Assembly (NCBI RefSeq): GCF_040645615.1 | Contig: NZ_JBEYYO010000008.1 | Span: 124,001 to 188,000, forward strand | Direction of reading: 5' to 3' | DNA length: 64,000 nt | Source of the DNA: Glycomyces sp040645615 | Lineage (GTDB): Bacteria > Actinomycetota > Actinomycetes > Mycobacteriales > Micromonosporaceae | In this document: one piece after another, positions 7,627 to 15,796 of the stretch | How the letters are laid out: each line of letters begins with the position of its first letter | How positions within the stretch are numbered: the stretch's first letter is position 1 | Notes under the pieces: generated by a model | The model's database searches: none | What the model saw: only the letters and a program-made list of their open reading frames with translations | Told to the model about the DNA's origin: nothing | Made by a program: the position numbers and the translations under genes

Positions 7627-7911
7627 TCAGCGACCGGCGCTCGCGGCTTCGGCGGCCTCGTGGAGGAAGCCGGTGAGGGACCCGAAGGTCGCGAAGTGCT
7701 CCTCGGAGATCGAGTCGGGGTCGATCTCGATCTCAAGGGCGTCTTCGAGGTTGACCATGAGGCCGAGGATGCTGGTGGAGTCGAGGGAGAGGTCGTCGAA
7801 GAGCTTGGTGTCCGCGTCGATGTCGGGCAGGTCGTGGCCGAGGGTCTCGGCGAGGGCCTTGGTGACCACAGCGGACAGTTCGTCTCGGGTGAGTCGAGGG
7901 GTCTGTGACAC
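7627..7911 (-). CDS. Acyl carrier protein
   Basis: 94 aa, four-helix carrier protein. The phosphopantetheine site is Ser45 in DLSLDSTS, preceded by the typical acidic DADTKLFDD and followed by LEDALEIEI. GTG 7911 has AAGGAG 6 nt upstream. As first gene of the minus-strand operon it sets the theme: an acyl chain is built or processed while tethered here, after activation by the transferase at 4533-5264. It differs from a housekeeping fatty-acid ACP in having an extended tail (about residues 80-94) and in its cluster location. Confidence 0.95.
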   Translation of the reverse strand: MSQTPRLTRDELSAVVTKALAETLGHDLPDIDADTKLFDDLSLDSTSILGLMVNLEDALEIEIDPDSISEEHFATFGSLTGFLHEAAEAASAGR

Positions 7912-8160
7912 GATCGCTCCTTGCGAATAGACAGGTTTCTTTATTGTTTATCACATGCCACACCCGTACGCATAGGCGATGAGGGTCACAATTGCCTTCT
8001 TTTCGCTTGTCCGCCAAGGGAAACAAAAGGTCATTCGGGAACAAGCACGCGAATCGACCGGGTCACCTCACGCACGGCGACGGCCTGAACTCCGAAAGAT
8101 AAAGAACCCGAAGTGTTCTGGGAGCGGCGCTTTCGAGCGGCGCGGGGTCATGATGGAGAA
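7912..8160. promoter_or_regulatory. Divergent control region between the biosynthetic operon and the molybdoenzyme gene
   Basis: About 250 bp separating the minus-strand operon (start 7911) from the plus-strand gene (start 8161). It is visibly less GC-rich than its surroundings, with A/T-rich patches at 7930-7955 and 7985-8035. Both promoters must lie here if the flanking genes are first in their operons. I see no convincing palindrome or named operator. Confidence 0.4.
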
Positions 8161-9666
8161 GTGAACTCCACGCCTACGGACGCGCCGCGCGCCTGGGCCG
8201 CGGCCGGACTCGTCGCCGCACTCGCGGGCCTCGCGGTGGGCCACTTGATCGCCGCGTTCGCCCTGCCGCGCGCCGCGCCGCTGTCCGCGCTGAGCGACGC
8301 GGTGATCGCGGTCGTCCCACTCTCGGTGTCGCACTGGTTCATCGAACTGGTCGGCACCGCCGACAAGCCGCTGCTCATCACCGGGATCGCACTCGGCGTC
8401 GCGGCCGCGGGGGCCGGGGTCGGGGCACTGTGGCGCACGCGGCCTCGGCTCGCCAGAAGCTTGATCGCCGGGTTCGGACTCCTCGGGGCCGCGGCAGCCG
8501 TGACCAGGCCGGGTCTCGGCGCGGGCGCGGTGGTGCCGTCGCTGGTGGCCGCTGTCGTGGCGCTGGCGAGCCTGACCTGGTGGGACCGGCGCGAACGCAC
8601 GCGGGCCGAGGCGGGCCGCCGGGCCTTCTTCGGGGTCCTCGCGGGCGTGGCCGCCGCAGCGGTCGGCGCCTCGTGGTGGGCCAGCCGGGTCGGACCGGCC
8701 GCGATCGAGGCCGACCGGGAAGCGGTGCGGCTGCCCGAGCCGGACCTGCCCGCGACCGAGCCGGGGCCGGTGGCGGACTTCAAGGTCGAGGGACTCACCC
8801 CGTACCGGGTCCCGAACGGGGAGTTCTACCGGATCGACACCGCGATCACGGTGCCCCGCGTGGACGTGGACACCTGGTCGTTGCGCGTGCACGGCATGGT
8901 CGACCGCGAACTGACGTTCAGCTTCGACGATCTGTTGGGGCGCGAGCTGATCGAACGCGACATCACCTTGGCATGCGTGTCGAACCCGGTGGGCGGCGAC
9001 CTGGTCGGCAACGCGCGCTGGCTCGGCGTGCGATTGGCGGACCTGCTCGCCGAGGCCGGGCCTTCGGCCGAAGCCGACCAGCTCGTGTCACGCTCCAGCG
9101 ACGGCTGGACCGCGGGCTCCCCCACCGAACTCGTGTTCGACGGCCGGGACGCGATGATCGCGCTGGGCATGAACGGCGAACCGCTCCCGGTCGACCACGG
9201 TTGGCCCGCAAGGCTGGTGATTCCGGGGTTGTACGGGTACGTCTCGGCCACGAAGTGGCTCACCGAACTCGAACTGACCACATTCGACGCCTATGACGCT
9301 TACTGGATCACCCGCGGCTGGTCGACCCCGAGGCCGATCAAGACGCAGTCACGGATCGACACCCCGAGGACCAGGGCGGGCAGCGGCGAGGTGGTGGTCG
9401 CGGGAGTCGCGTGGGCGCAGCACCGCGGGATCTCGGCGGTGGACCTGCGCGTGGACGACGGCGAGTGGCACTCGTGCGAACTGTCCGATGCGGCCACGGG
9501 GGACACGTGGCGGCAGTGGCGATACGCGTGGGACGCAACCGAGGGGGAACACCGACTCACGGTGCGCGCCACCGATGGCGACGGGGTCGAGCAGACCGAG
9601 GTCTCGCAGGGCGTCCTGCCCGACGGCGCGACCGGTCTGCACAGCGTCACGGTGAAGGTGGGCTGA
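8161..9666 (+). CDS. Membrane-anchored molybdopterin oxidoreductase (sulfite oxidase fold)
   Basis: 501 aa from GTG 8161 (GGAG just upstream; an in-frame GTG at 8113 is less likely). The first 190 residues hold four to five hydrophobic segments anchoring it in the membrane. The sulfite-oxidase-type molybdopterin domain follows from about residue 205, with the Mo-ligand Cys272 in ITLACVSNPVGG. After about residue 400 a Mo-co dimerisation/immunoglobulin-like domain runs to the end (RVDDGEWHSCEL, WRYAWDATEGEH). Full length for actinobacterial membrane sulfite-oxidase-like enzymes. The catalytic part is probably outside the membrane. The substrate is unknown; family members oxidise sulfite or reduce oxidised methionine or nitrate. 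Confidence 0.92.
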   Translation: MNSTPTDAPRAWAAAGLVAALAGLAVGHLIAAFALPRAAPLSALSDAVIAVVPLSVSHWFIELVGTADKPLLITGIALGVAAAGAGVGALWRTRPRLARSLIAGFGLLGAAAAVTRPGLGAGAVVPSLVAAVVALASLTWWDRRERTRAEAGRRAFFGVLAGVAAAAVGASWWASRVGPAAIEADREAVRLPEPDLPATEPGPVADFKVEGLTPYRVPNGEFYRIDTAITVPRVDVDTWSLRVHGMVDRELTFSFDDLLGRELIERDITLACVSNPVGGDLVGNARWLGVRLADLLAEAGPSAEADQLVSRSSDGWTAGSPTELVFDGRDAMIALGMNGEPLPVDHGWPARLVIPGLYGYVSATKWLTELELTTFDAYDAYWITRGWSTPRPIKTQSRIDTPRTRAGSGEVVVAGVAWAQHRGISAVDLRVDDGEWHSCELSDAATGDTWRQWRYAWDATEGEHRLTVRATDGDGVEQTEVSQGVLPDGATGLHSVTVKVG

Positions 9667-9805
9667 GCGGGTCGGCTCGGCCGGGGCCGCCGTTCTCGAA
9701 CCGGTCCCCGCGGACTCGACCGGGAGGGGTCGCGGCGGGCGGCGCCGCCGGGAACCGGCCACATGGCTGAAGCGAGACCTGTGCGCCTGCGGCGACGATC
9801 CTCGT

Positions 9806-10477
9806 ATGGACACTCCTCAGACCCGCCGCCGCGATTGGCCTATCGCGGTCGGGCTCATCCTGCTCGCGCTCGTCCCGTCGATCGCCGGTGGCTTCCGCGT
9901 CGGCGAGATCGCCACGGGCGCAACCGAAACCGCTGCCAACGCCCGCTTCATACAGATGCCCGCGCCGGTGGTCCTGCACATCGTCTGCGCGCTGGTCTAC
10001 TCGCTCGTGGGCGCGTTCCAGTTCCTGCCGGGGCTGCGGCGACGACGCAACGGCTGGCACCGCTTCGCCGGGCGGTACCTGCTCGTGCCCGCCGGGCTCG
10101 TGCTCGCCGGGACCGGGCTGTGGATGACCGCGGCCTACGACGTGCCGCCCACCGACGCGGGCGCGGTCGCCGTGTCGCGCTATATCGTTGGGGCGCTGAT
10201 GATCGCGTTCCTGCTCCTCGGCGTCGCCGCGGTGGCCCGCCGGGACTACTTCGCGCACGGGTCGTGGATGATCCGGGCCTACGCGCTGGCGATGGGCGCG
10301 GGCACGCAGGTGCTCACCTCCGGGCCGTCGGTGATCATGATGAGCGAGCCGGACGCGCTCACGCGTCTGATCCAGATGGACGCGGCCTGGCTCATCAACG
10401 CGCTGGTCGCCGAATGGATCATCGCCCGCAGGCGCAGGGCGGCGAACCAGGCGCGCTCTGCGATGATCACGGCGTGA
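9806..10477 (+). CDS. DUF2306 family multi-pass membrane protein
   Basis: 223 aa with about six hydrophobic segments (for example WPIAVGLILLALVPSIAGGF, VVLHIVCALVYSLVGAFQF, YIVGALMIAFLLLGVAAVA). The WHRFAGRYLL segment after the second helix and the HGSWMIRAYALAMGAGTQ segment match the DUF2306 family, sometimes linked to heme or ferric-reductase-like membranes but without proven activity. ATG 9806. Its stop overlaps the histidine kinase start as GTGA, so it opens a four-gene operon and may be sensed or controlled with the kinase. Confidence 0.85.
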   Translation: MDTPQTRRRDWPIAVGLILLALVPSIAGGFRVGEIATGATETAANARFIQMPAPVVLHIVCALVYSLVGAFQFLPGLRRRRNGWHRFAGRYLLVPAGLVLAGTGLWMTAAYDVPPTDAGAVAVSRYIVGALMIAFLLLGVAAVARRDYFAHGSWMIRAYALAMGAGTQVLTSGPSVIMMSEPDALTRLIQMDAAWLINALVAEWIIARRRRAANQARSAMITA

Positions 10478-11613
10478 ACAGGATTCGGGCGGTGTGGCGG
10501 GCACTCGACTCGATGTGGCTGCTCCCCCGCGCTCCCGGAGCCCAAGGGCCGAAGACGCGGGACGTGCTGCTCGCGATCGTCGCGGCACTGGCTGCCATTG
10601 TGGAGGGTTCGGCGCGGACCGATCTGGTCTGGCCGATCGCCGCGACGGTGGTGACCCTCGCGCTTCTGCCGCTGCTGCTGTGGCGGCGCACGCATCCGCT
10701 GGCGTGCGTGGCGATCATGACCGCGACGACCACGGGTTTCTCGATCGCGCACGGCCTCGCGCTGATCGAACCGAACGCGCTGGGCACCTCGGCGGTGTTC
10801 CTGGCGGTCCCGTACGCGCTGTTCCGTTGGGGTTCGGCGCGCGACTGCGTCGTGGGCGCGGTGATCGTCGCGGTCGGCCTGGCGGTGTCGAGCCTGCCCA
10901 GCTCCGACACCTTCACCGAGATCATCGCCGGGATCGCGTTCCTCGGCGGTGCGATGGCGCTCGGGATGCTGCGGCGCGAGCGGGTCGAATCGCGCGAGCG
11001 CCGGCTCGAAGCGGTGCGGGCCGCCGAGCGCGAGGCGCTCGCGCGGGACCTGCACGACACGGTCGCGCATCACGTCTCGGCGATCGTGATCCACGCGCAG
11101 GTCGCGAGCGCGGACCCGGGCGACACCGCGCGCGTGGCCGAGTCGCTCGGGGTGATCGAGGGCGAGGCGCACGCGGTGCTGGCCGATGTGCGGTCGCTGG
11201 TCCACACGCTGCGGGTTCCGGCCGACTACCGGCCGCCCGCGGGGATGGAAGAGCTTGCGGGCCTTGCCGATCCGGGGCCGCCGGAGGTGGCGGTGCGAGT
11301 CGAGGCGGCGGTTGAATTGCCGACGATGGTGGCTTCGACGCTGTATCGCATCGCGCAGGAGGGCGTTGCGAACGCGCGCAGGCATGCGCGGGGTGCAACG
11401 CGGGTGGACGTGTCGATCACGGTGGACGAGGGGTCGATCCGACTCGTGGTCACCGACGACGGCGCCGCATCCGCGATGACGTCGAGCGGCGGGCACGGTT
11501 TGCTCGGCATGGCCGAACGCGCGGCGCTGCTGGGCGGCGAGGTCGCGTCGGGTCCGGACCCGGCGGGCGGATGGACGCTTCGGGCCTCGATTCCCTTGGG
11601 GGGCAACGCATGA
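10474..11613 (+). CDS. Two-component sensor histidine kinase (HisKA_3 type)
   Basis: 379 aa from GTG 10474. The N-terminal half has four to five membrane segments (about 45-165). The dimerisation/phosphoacceptor helix contains His194 in ALARDLHDTVAHHVSAIV, the HisKA_3 signature, followed by the N-box EGVANARRHARGA and the G-box SGGHGLLGMAERAALLGG of the HATPase domain. It would phosphorylate the regulator encoded immediately downstream (ATGA overlap). The absence of a large extracellular loop suggests sensing within or at the membrane, as in cell-envelope-stress kinases of actinomycetes. Confidence 0.95.
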   Translation: MNRIRAVWRALDSMWLLPRAPGAQGPKTRDVLLAIVAALAAIVEGSARTDLVWPIAATVVTLALLPLLLWRRTHPLACVAIMTATTTGFSIAHGLALIEPNALGTSAVFLAVPYALFRWGSARDCVVGAVIVAVGLAVSSLPSSDTFTEIIAGIAFLGGAMALGMLRRERVESRERRLEAVRAAEREALARDLHDTVAHHVSAIVIHAQVASADPGDTARVAESLGVIEGEAHAVLADVRSLVHTLRVPADYRPPAGMEELAGLADPGPPEVAVRVEAAVELPTMVASTLYRIAQEGVANARRHARGATRVDVSITVDEGSIRLVVTDDGAASAMTSSGGHGLLGMAERAALLGGEVASGPDPAGGWTLRASIPLGGNA

Positions 11614-12266
11614 TTCGAGTACTCGTGGCCGACGACCAGGAGCCGGTGCGCACGGGCCTGCGCCTCTTGATCGACGCGCAGCCGGGCCTGGAGGTCGTGG
11701 GCGAGGCGGCGGACGGGGTGGAGGCGGTGCGGCTGGCGCAGGAGCTGCGCCCTGATGTGGCCCTTGTGGACATTCGGATGCCGCGTTTGAACGGGATCGA
11801 GGTGACCTCGCTGCTGGCGGGCGAGCATGTGGTCTCCCCGATCGCGGTCGTGGTGATCACGACCTTCGACCTGGACGAATATGTCCACGGCGCGCTCCGG
11901 GCCGGAGCGAAGGGGTTCCTGCTGAAGGAGGCCGGGCCGCATTTGATCAAGGAGGCGCTGCAAGCGGCGGCCAACGGCGACGCGCTGATCTCGCCGCAGA
12001 TCACGGCCAGGCTCCTGGCGGAGTTCGCCCGCCCGCAGAAGCAGGTGCGCCAACCGTCCACGCCGCTGTCGGAGCGGGAGGAAGCGGTGCTCGCGCTGCT
12101 CGCGATGGGCCTGACCAACAATGAGATCGGTGCACGGATGTTCCTGTCGCTGGGCACGGTCAAGACCCACATCACCGGAATCCTCACCAAACTCGGCCTC
12201 CGCAACCGAGTGGAAGCGGCAATGTGGGCCCACGAAACCGGCAGAATCCCCACCGACCCGCCATGA
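11610..12266 (+). CDS. Response regulator, NarL/FixJ (LuxR-type HTH)
   Basis: 218 aa. The receiver domain has acidic DD at residues 8-9, phosphoacceptor Asp54 in ALVDIRMP, a Thr in VVVITTFD and Lys in KGFLLKEAGP. The C-terminal LuxR HTH begins PLSEREEAVLALLAMGLTNNEIGARMFLSLGTVKTHI. ATG 11610 overlaps the kinase stop. It is the cognate partner of the kinase; targets are not evident, but autoregulation of the 9806-12739 operon is plausible. Confidence 0.96.
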   Translation: MIRVLVADDQEPVRTGLRLLIDAQPGLEVVGEAADGVEAVRLAQELRPDVALVDIRMPRLNGIEVTSLLAGEHVVSPIAVVVITTFDLDEYVHGALRAGAKGFLLKEAGPHLIKEALQAAANGDALISPQITARLLAEFARPQKQVRQPSTPLSEREEAVLALLAMGLTNNEIGARMFLSLGTVKTHITGILTKLGLRNRVEAAMWAHETGRIPTDPP

Positions 12267-12739
12267 GCGACCGCCCCCTGCTCTTCCTCGACATCGACGG
12301 CACCGTGATCCCATTCGGCCGGTCCGCCCCATCCGCGCCGTCCGCGAACCCGTACCTCGCGCGAGTCGACCCGCACATCGGACGCCGCCTGGCCACACTT
12401 CGCTGCGAGCTCGTGTGGGCCACCACCTGGGAGGACGAGGCCAACCGAGAGGTCGCGCCCAGGCTCGGTCTCGAAGCGCTGCCGGTCGTGCGATGGCCGG
12501 AACCGACACCGGAAGGCGCGCAAGAGGACCGGTGGTTCAACCTGCACTGGAAGACGCGAACGCTCGTGGCGTGGGCCTCGGGCCGACCGTTCGTGTGGAT
12601 AGACGACGAGATCACCGCCGACGACTCCGCGTGGGTGGTCGACAACCATCCCGGCCGGGCGCTGCTGCTCCCTGTCAAGGCCTCTCTCGGGGTCACCGAG
12701 GGGGACTTGGATGTGGTCGAGGCTTGGGTCAGCGGATGA
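12263..12739 (+). CDS. HAD-superfamily hydrolase-like protein
   Basis: 158 aa. It starts MSDRPLLFLDIDGTVIPFG, the HAD motif I (DxDGT) with nucleophile Asp12; motif II Thr is likely in WATTWEDEANRE and the later acidic motif is WIDDEI (about 113-118). Small, cap-less type, common in actinobacteria as HAD-domain secondary-metabolism or unknown proteins. ATGA overlap with the response regulator places it in the same transcript. Its last 11 nt overlap the convergent LacI gene. Substrate unknown. Confidence 0.82.
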   Translation: MSDRPLLFLDIDGTVIPFGRSAPSAPSANPYLARVDPHIGRRLATLRCELVWATTWEDEANREVAPRLGLEALPVVRWPEPTPEGAQEDRWFNLHWKTRTLVAWASGRPFVWIDDEITADDSAWVVDNHPGRALLLPVKASLGVTEGDLDVVEAWVSG

Positions 12740-13727
12740 CGAGCGCGAACGGGACCTCGTGGTGGCCCGGTTCGGTGGCGTCCGGGGCGGCGATGATGTC
12801 GAGTACTCGGTTGGCTATGGCTTCGCGGCCGGGGGCGATGGTGGAGAAGGCGGGGGTGGAGAAGCGGCCGTCGGCGATGTCGTCGAAGCCCATGACACGG
12901 ACTTCGTCGGGGACGCGAAGGCCGCGGACCGCGAGGGCGTAGAGCGCGCCGATCGCGAGGGTGTCGTTGAAGCACAGGAGGCCGTCGAATTCCGCTCCTG
13001 AGTCGATCAGGTGCTGGGCGGCGCGGGAGCCTTCTGCTCGGTTGAAGGTGCGCACGTGGCCCATGAGGGACTCGTCCAGGGTCAGGCCCGCCTCGCGCAG
13101 GGCCAGCGCGTACCCGGCGAAGCGGTCGCGCGAGGTCTCGGCGGCGCCCTCATCTTGGACGCCGATCGTGGCGATCCGCCTGCATCCCTTGGCAATCAGT
13201 TCGGCGGTGGCCGCGGCGGCGGCGGCCACGTTGTCGATGCCGACGTGGTGTTCGCGGCCCGCGGCGATGCGTTCGCCGTGCTCGCCGACGAGGACCAACG
13301 AGAAGTCGCGGCGGCGTTCGGCCACGTCTTCGGCTTCGAGGCCGAGGGGGCTCATGATGAGGCCGTCGATGGCGGGCAGGCGGATGCCGTCGAGGGCTTC
13401 GATCTCGCGGTCGCGCTGGCCGCGGGTCTGGGAGACCAGGACGGTGAGGTTGCGGTCGTGGGCGGCGTCGACGAACACGGCGGCGAGTTCGGCGAAGTAG
13501 GGCTCGGCGAGACTGGGGAGGGCCAGCGCGAGGACCCCGCTGGAGCCTTTGCGCAGTTGGCGGGCGGCGAGGTTGGGGCGGTAGCCGAGTTCGTCGATCG
13601 CGACGAGGACCTTCTCGCGGACTTCGGCGCCGACCCAGCCGGTGCCGTTGACGACGTTGGAGACGGTCTTGGGGCTGACGCCGACGCGGGCGGCGATGTC
13701 GGCGAGGGTGACTCGTGCGCGCGCCAT
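12729..13727 (-). CDS. LacI-family transcriptional regulator
   Basis: 332 aa. The start ATG 13727 places the HTH (VTLADIAARVGVSPKTVSNVVNG) at the extreme N-terminus, as in LacI/PurR; a frame extending to 13805 would put 26 unrelated residues in front of it and run through the intergenic operator. The periplasmic-binding-like sensor domain spans about 60-332. It is transcribed away from the GH2 gene, and a palindrome lies in the 95-bp spacer with two more before the ABC operon. It most likely represses both until the oligosaccharide or sugar taken up by the transporter binds. Confidence 0.95.
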   Translation of the reverse strand: MARARVTLADIAARVGVSPKTVSNVVNGTGWVGAEVREKVLVAIDELGYRPNLAARQLRKGSSGVLALALPSLAEPYFAELAAVFVDAAHDRNLTVLVSQTRGQRDREIEALDGIRLPAIDGLIMSPLGLEAEDVAERRRDFSLVLVGEHGERIAAGREHHVGIDNVAAAAAATAELIAKGCRRIATIGVQDEGAAETSRDRFAGYALALREAGLTLDESLMGHVRTFNRAEGSRAAQHLIDSGAEFDGLLCFNDTLAIGALYALAVRGLRVPDEVRVMGFDDIADGRFSTPAFSTIAPGREAIANRVLDIIAAPDATEPGHHEVPFALVIR

Positions 13728-13784
13728 GGGACTCCCTGAAAAAACGGTTTCCGCGGGGTCGATCTCGGCCGCCGCGCCTGTTAC

Positions 13785-13798
13785 ATTCAACGTTGAAT
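13785..13798. promoter_or_regulatory. LacI-type operator in the lacI-GH2 spacer
   Basis: Perfect 14-bp palindrome ATTCAACGTTGAAT, sharing the core TTCARCGYTGAA with the two sites at 15713-15728 and 15739-15754. The central CG is typical for LacI-family operators. It lies 25 bp before the GH2 start codon, overlapping a TACATT hexamer that could be a -10 box. Confidence 0.82.
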
Positions 13799-13822
13799 CA
13801 TACACCTCAGGGAGCTTCGTCT

Positions 13823-15670
13823 ATGAACGACCAGTCGCCTACATTCGACATTCGAGCAGCGCAGCAGGAGGTCGCGCGGCTGCGCCCGCAGATGCTGCGG
13901 GACTCGTTCCTCGATCTGAGCGGGCAGTGGGGCTTCGCCCACGACGACGCGAACGCCGGACTCGCCGAGCGGTGGTTCGACGGCCGCGACCTGCCGCAGT
14001 CGATCACCGTGCCCTTCCCGCCGGAGTCCCCCGCGTCCGGAATCGGGGCCACCGGGTTCCATCCGGTCGTGTGGTACCGGCGCGAGATCACCGCGGCGGA
14101 CCTGGCCGAGGTCGGGCACGAGACCGGCCGCAGGCTCCTCGTCCACTTCGGAGCCGTGGACTACCGGGCCGAGATCTGGCTCGACGGGCGCAAGGTCGGC
14201 GCGCACGAGGGCGGGCACACCCCGTTCACGGTCGACCTCACCGACGAACTCGGCGGGGCCGACGCACCGCGCGTCCTGGTGGTGCGGGCCGAGGACGACC
14301 CGCTCGACATCGCCCAGCCCCGCGGCAAGCAGGACTGGCACGAGGAGCCGCACGCGATCTGGTACCAGCGCACCACCGGGATCTGGCAGCCGGTGTGGCT
14401 GGAGTCGGTGGCCGAGCTGCACATCGAGCACCTGAACTGGACCAGCGACCTCACGAACGGCACCGCCACGGCGCACGTGACGCTCAACCGCAGGTCCGAG
14501 GCCACGGTGCGGGTGCGCGTCGCCCACGGTGACACCGAGCTCGGCGAGGTCACCTCGCGCGTCGAGGGCACGCAGGTCAGCGTCACGGTCCCGATCGCGG
14601 GCCAGAACAACGGCCAGCACTACGAGGGGATGCTGTGGCGGCCGGGCTCGCCAACGCTCCTGGACGCGTGGGTCAGCGTCGAGGGCTCCGGCGGCGGGGA
14701 CGTCGTGGCGAGCTACCTGGGGCTGCGCTCGGTCGCGGTCGAGGGCGGGAGGTTCCTGCTCAACGACCGACCGGTGGTGCTGCGTTCGGTGCTCAGCCAG
14801 GGCTACTGGCCCCAGTCGCACCTCGCGGCCCCTTCGGAGGCGGCGCTGCGGCGCGAGGCCGAGCTCATCGGCGAACTGGGCTTCAACTCGGTCCGATTGC
14901 ACCAGAAGGTCGAGGACCCGCGGTTCCTGTACCACGCCGACCGGCTCGGGCTCTTGGTGTGGGGCGAGATGGCCGCGACCTACACGTTCTCGGACGTCAC
15001 CGTGCGCCGCACCGTGGCCGAGTGGACCGAGGCGGTGCGCCGCGACGCCGCGCACCCGTCGATCGTGACCTGGGTGCCGCTCAACGAGAGCTGGGGCGTC
15101 CAGCACCTCGCCTCGCGGCCCGACCACCGGGCGCTGGCCGAGGCGCTGTACCACCTGACCAAGGCGCTCGACCCGACCCGGCCGGTGATCTCCAACGACG
15201 GCTGGGAACTGGGCACCTCGGACCTGTGGACGGTGCACGACTACGAGTCCGACACCGAGGTCCTGGCCGAGCGCTACGACGTCTCGGAGGAGGAGCTGCG
15301 GGCCTACATCGCGGGGATCGGCCCGGCGGGCCGCCGCATCCGCCTCGAAGGCACTGTGGACTCGGGTGAGCCGGTCATGCTCACCGAATTCGGCGGCGTC
15401 AAGTGGACGACCGGCCCGGCGGCCGCGAACGCGTGGGGCTACTCAGAGGCCTCCAGCGCCGAGGACTACGACCGGCGGGTGGGCGACATCCTGCGTCCGG
15501 TGCAGCGCGGCACGATCGGCGGCGGGCGCGAGCAGGGCCTGTCCGGTTGGTGCTGGACCCAGTTGACCGACACGCTCCAGGAGACCAACGGGCTCCTGAC
15601 CGAGGACCGCGAGCCGAAGCTACCGATCGAGCGGCTGCGGGCGCTGATCCTCGGGACCGACCAGAACTGA
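13823..15670 (+). CDS. Glycoside hydrolase family 2 enzyme (beta-galactosidase/glucuronidase-like)
   Basis: 615 aa, no signal peptide, so cytoplasmic. The start ATG 13823 has AGGGAG 8 nt upstream. The sugar-binding jelly roll (about 30-195) includes GFHPVVWYRREI and GGHTPFTVDLT. An immunoglobulin-like middle domain (about 200-300) leads into the TIM barrel. The catalytic acid/base is Glu422 in WVPLNESWG and the nucleophile Glu522 in MLTEFGG. It presumably hydrolyses the oligosaccharide imported by the adjacent ABC system. The exact linkage (beta-galactoside, -glucuronide or -mannoside) cannot be decided here. Confidence 0.93.
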   Translation: MNDQSPTFDIRAAQQEVARLRPQMLRDSFLDLSGQWGFAHDDANAGLAERWFDGRDLPQSITVPFPPESPASGIGATGFHPVVWYRREITAADLAEVGHETGRRLLVHFGAVDYRAEIWLDGRKVGAHEGGHTPFTVDLTDELGGADAPRVLVVRAEDDPLDIAQPRGKQDWHEEPHAIWYQRTTGIWQPVWLESVAELHIEHLNWTSDLTNGTATAHVTLNRRSEATVRVRVAHGDTELGEVTSRVEGTQVSVTVPIAGQNNGQHYEGMLWRPGSPTLLDAWVSVEGSGGGDVVASYLGLRSVAVEGGRFLLNDRPVVLRSVLSQGYWPQSHLAAPSEAALRREAELIGELGFNSVRLHQKVEDPRFLYHADRLGLLVWGEMAATYTFSDVTVRRTVAEWTEAVRRDAAHPSIVTWVPLNESWGVQHLASRPDHRALAEALYHLTKALDPTRPVISNDGWELGTSDLWTVHDYESDTEVLAERYDVSEEELRAYIAGIGPAGRRIRLEGTVDSGEPVMLTEFGGVKWTTGPAAANAWGYSEASSAEDYDRRVGDILRPVQRGTIGGGREQGLSGWCWTQLTDTLQETNGLLTEDREPKLPIERLRALILGTDQN

Positions 15671-15674
15671 GTCG

Positions 15675-15703
15675 TTGCCCCCGAGTGGGGCCTGTGATAG
15701 CGT
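15675..15703 (+). promoter_or_regulatory. Probable sigma-A promoter of the ABC sugar operon
   Basis: TTGCCC (15675-15680) and TAGCGT (15698-15703) are separated by 17 bp, a reasonable actinobacterial -35/-10 pair. The predicted start falls about 10 bp before the first downstream operator, which would let a bound LacI protein block transcription. Confidence 0.5.
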
Positions 15704-15712
15704 CACGCCAAT

Positions 15713-15728
15713 AGTTCAGCGTTGAACT
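15713..15728. promoter_or_regulatory. LacI-type operator O1 upstream of the ABC operon
   Basis: AGTTCAGCGTTGAACT, a near-perfect 16-bp palindrome (one central pair differs) with the same core as the site before the GH2 gene. It is directly downstream of the predicted -10 box. Confidence 0.82.
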
Positions 15729-15738
15729 GGATCGCCTC

Positions 15739-15754
15739 AGTTCAACGCTGAACT
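15739..15754. promoter_or_regulatory. LacI-type operator O2 upstream of the ABC operon
   Basis: AGTTCAACGCTGAACT, the exact reverse complement of O1. The two centres are 26 bp apart, about two and a half helical turns. It is 43 bp before the substrate-binding-protein start. Confidence 0.82.
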
Positions 15755-15796
15755 ACCCCTGGACGGGCCCCACCGGCCAGGTATCGAGGAGGATCC

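Noticed and set aside
8113..8160. Earlier GTG start (8113) for the molybdoenzyme
   Set aside because: It adds 16 basic residues before the first membrane helix and has no ribosome site. GTG 8161 is preceded by GGAG.
13738..13752. Second LacI operator GAAAAAACGGTTTCC before the LacI gene
   Set aside because: Only loosely palindromic and unlike the three TTCARCGYTGAA sites. It may be an autoregulatory site of another kind but evidence is too weak to annotate.
13728..13805. N-terminal extension of the LacI regulator to ATG 13805
   Set aside because: It would put 26 extra residues before the HTH and place the operator inside the gene. LacI proteins begin with the HTH.
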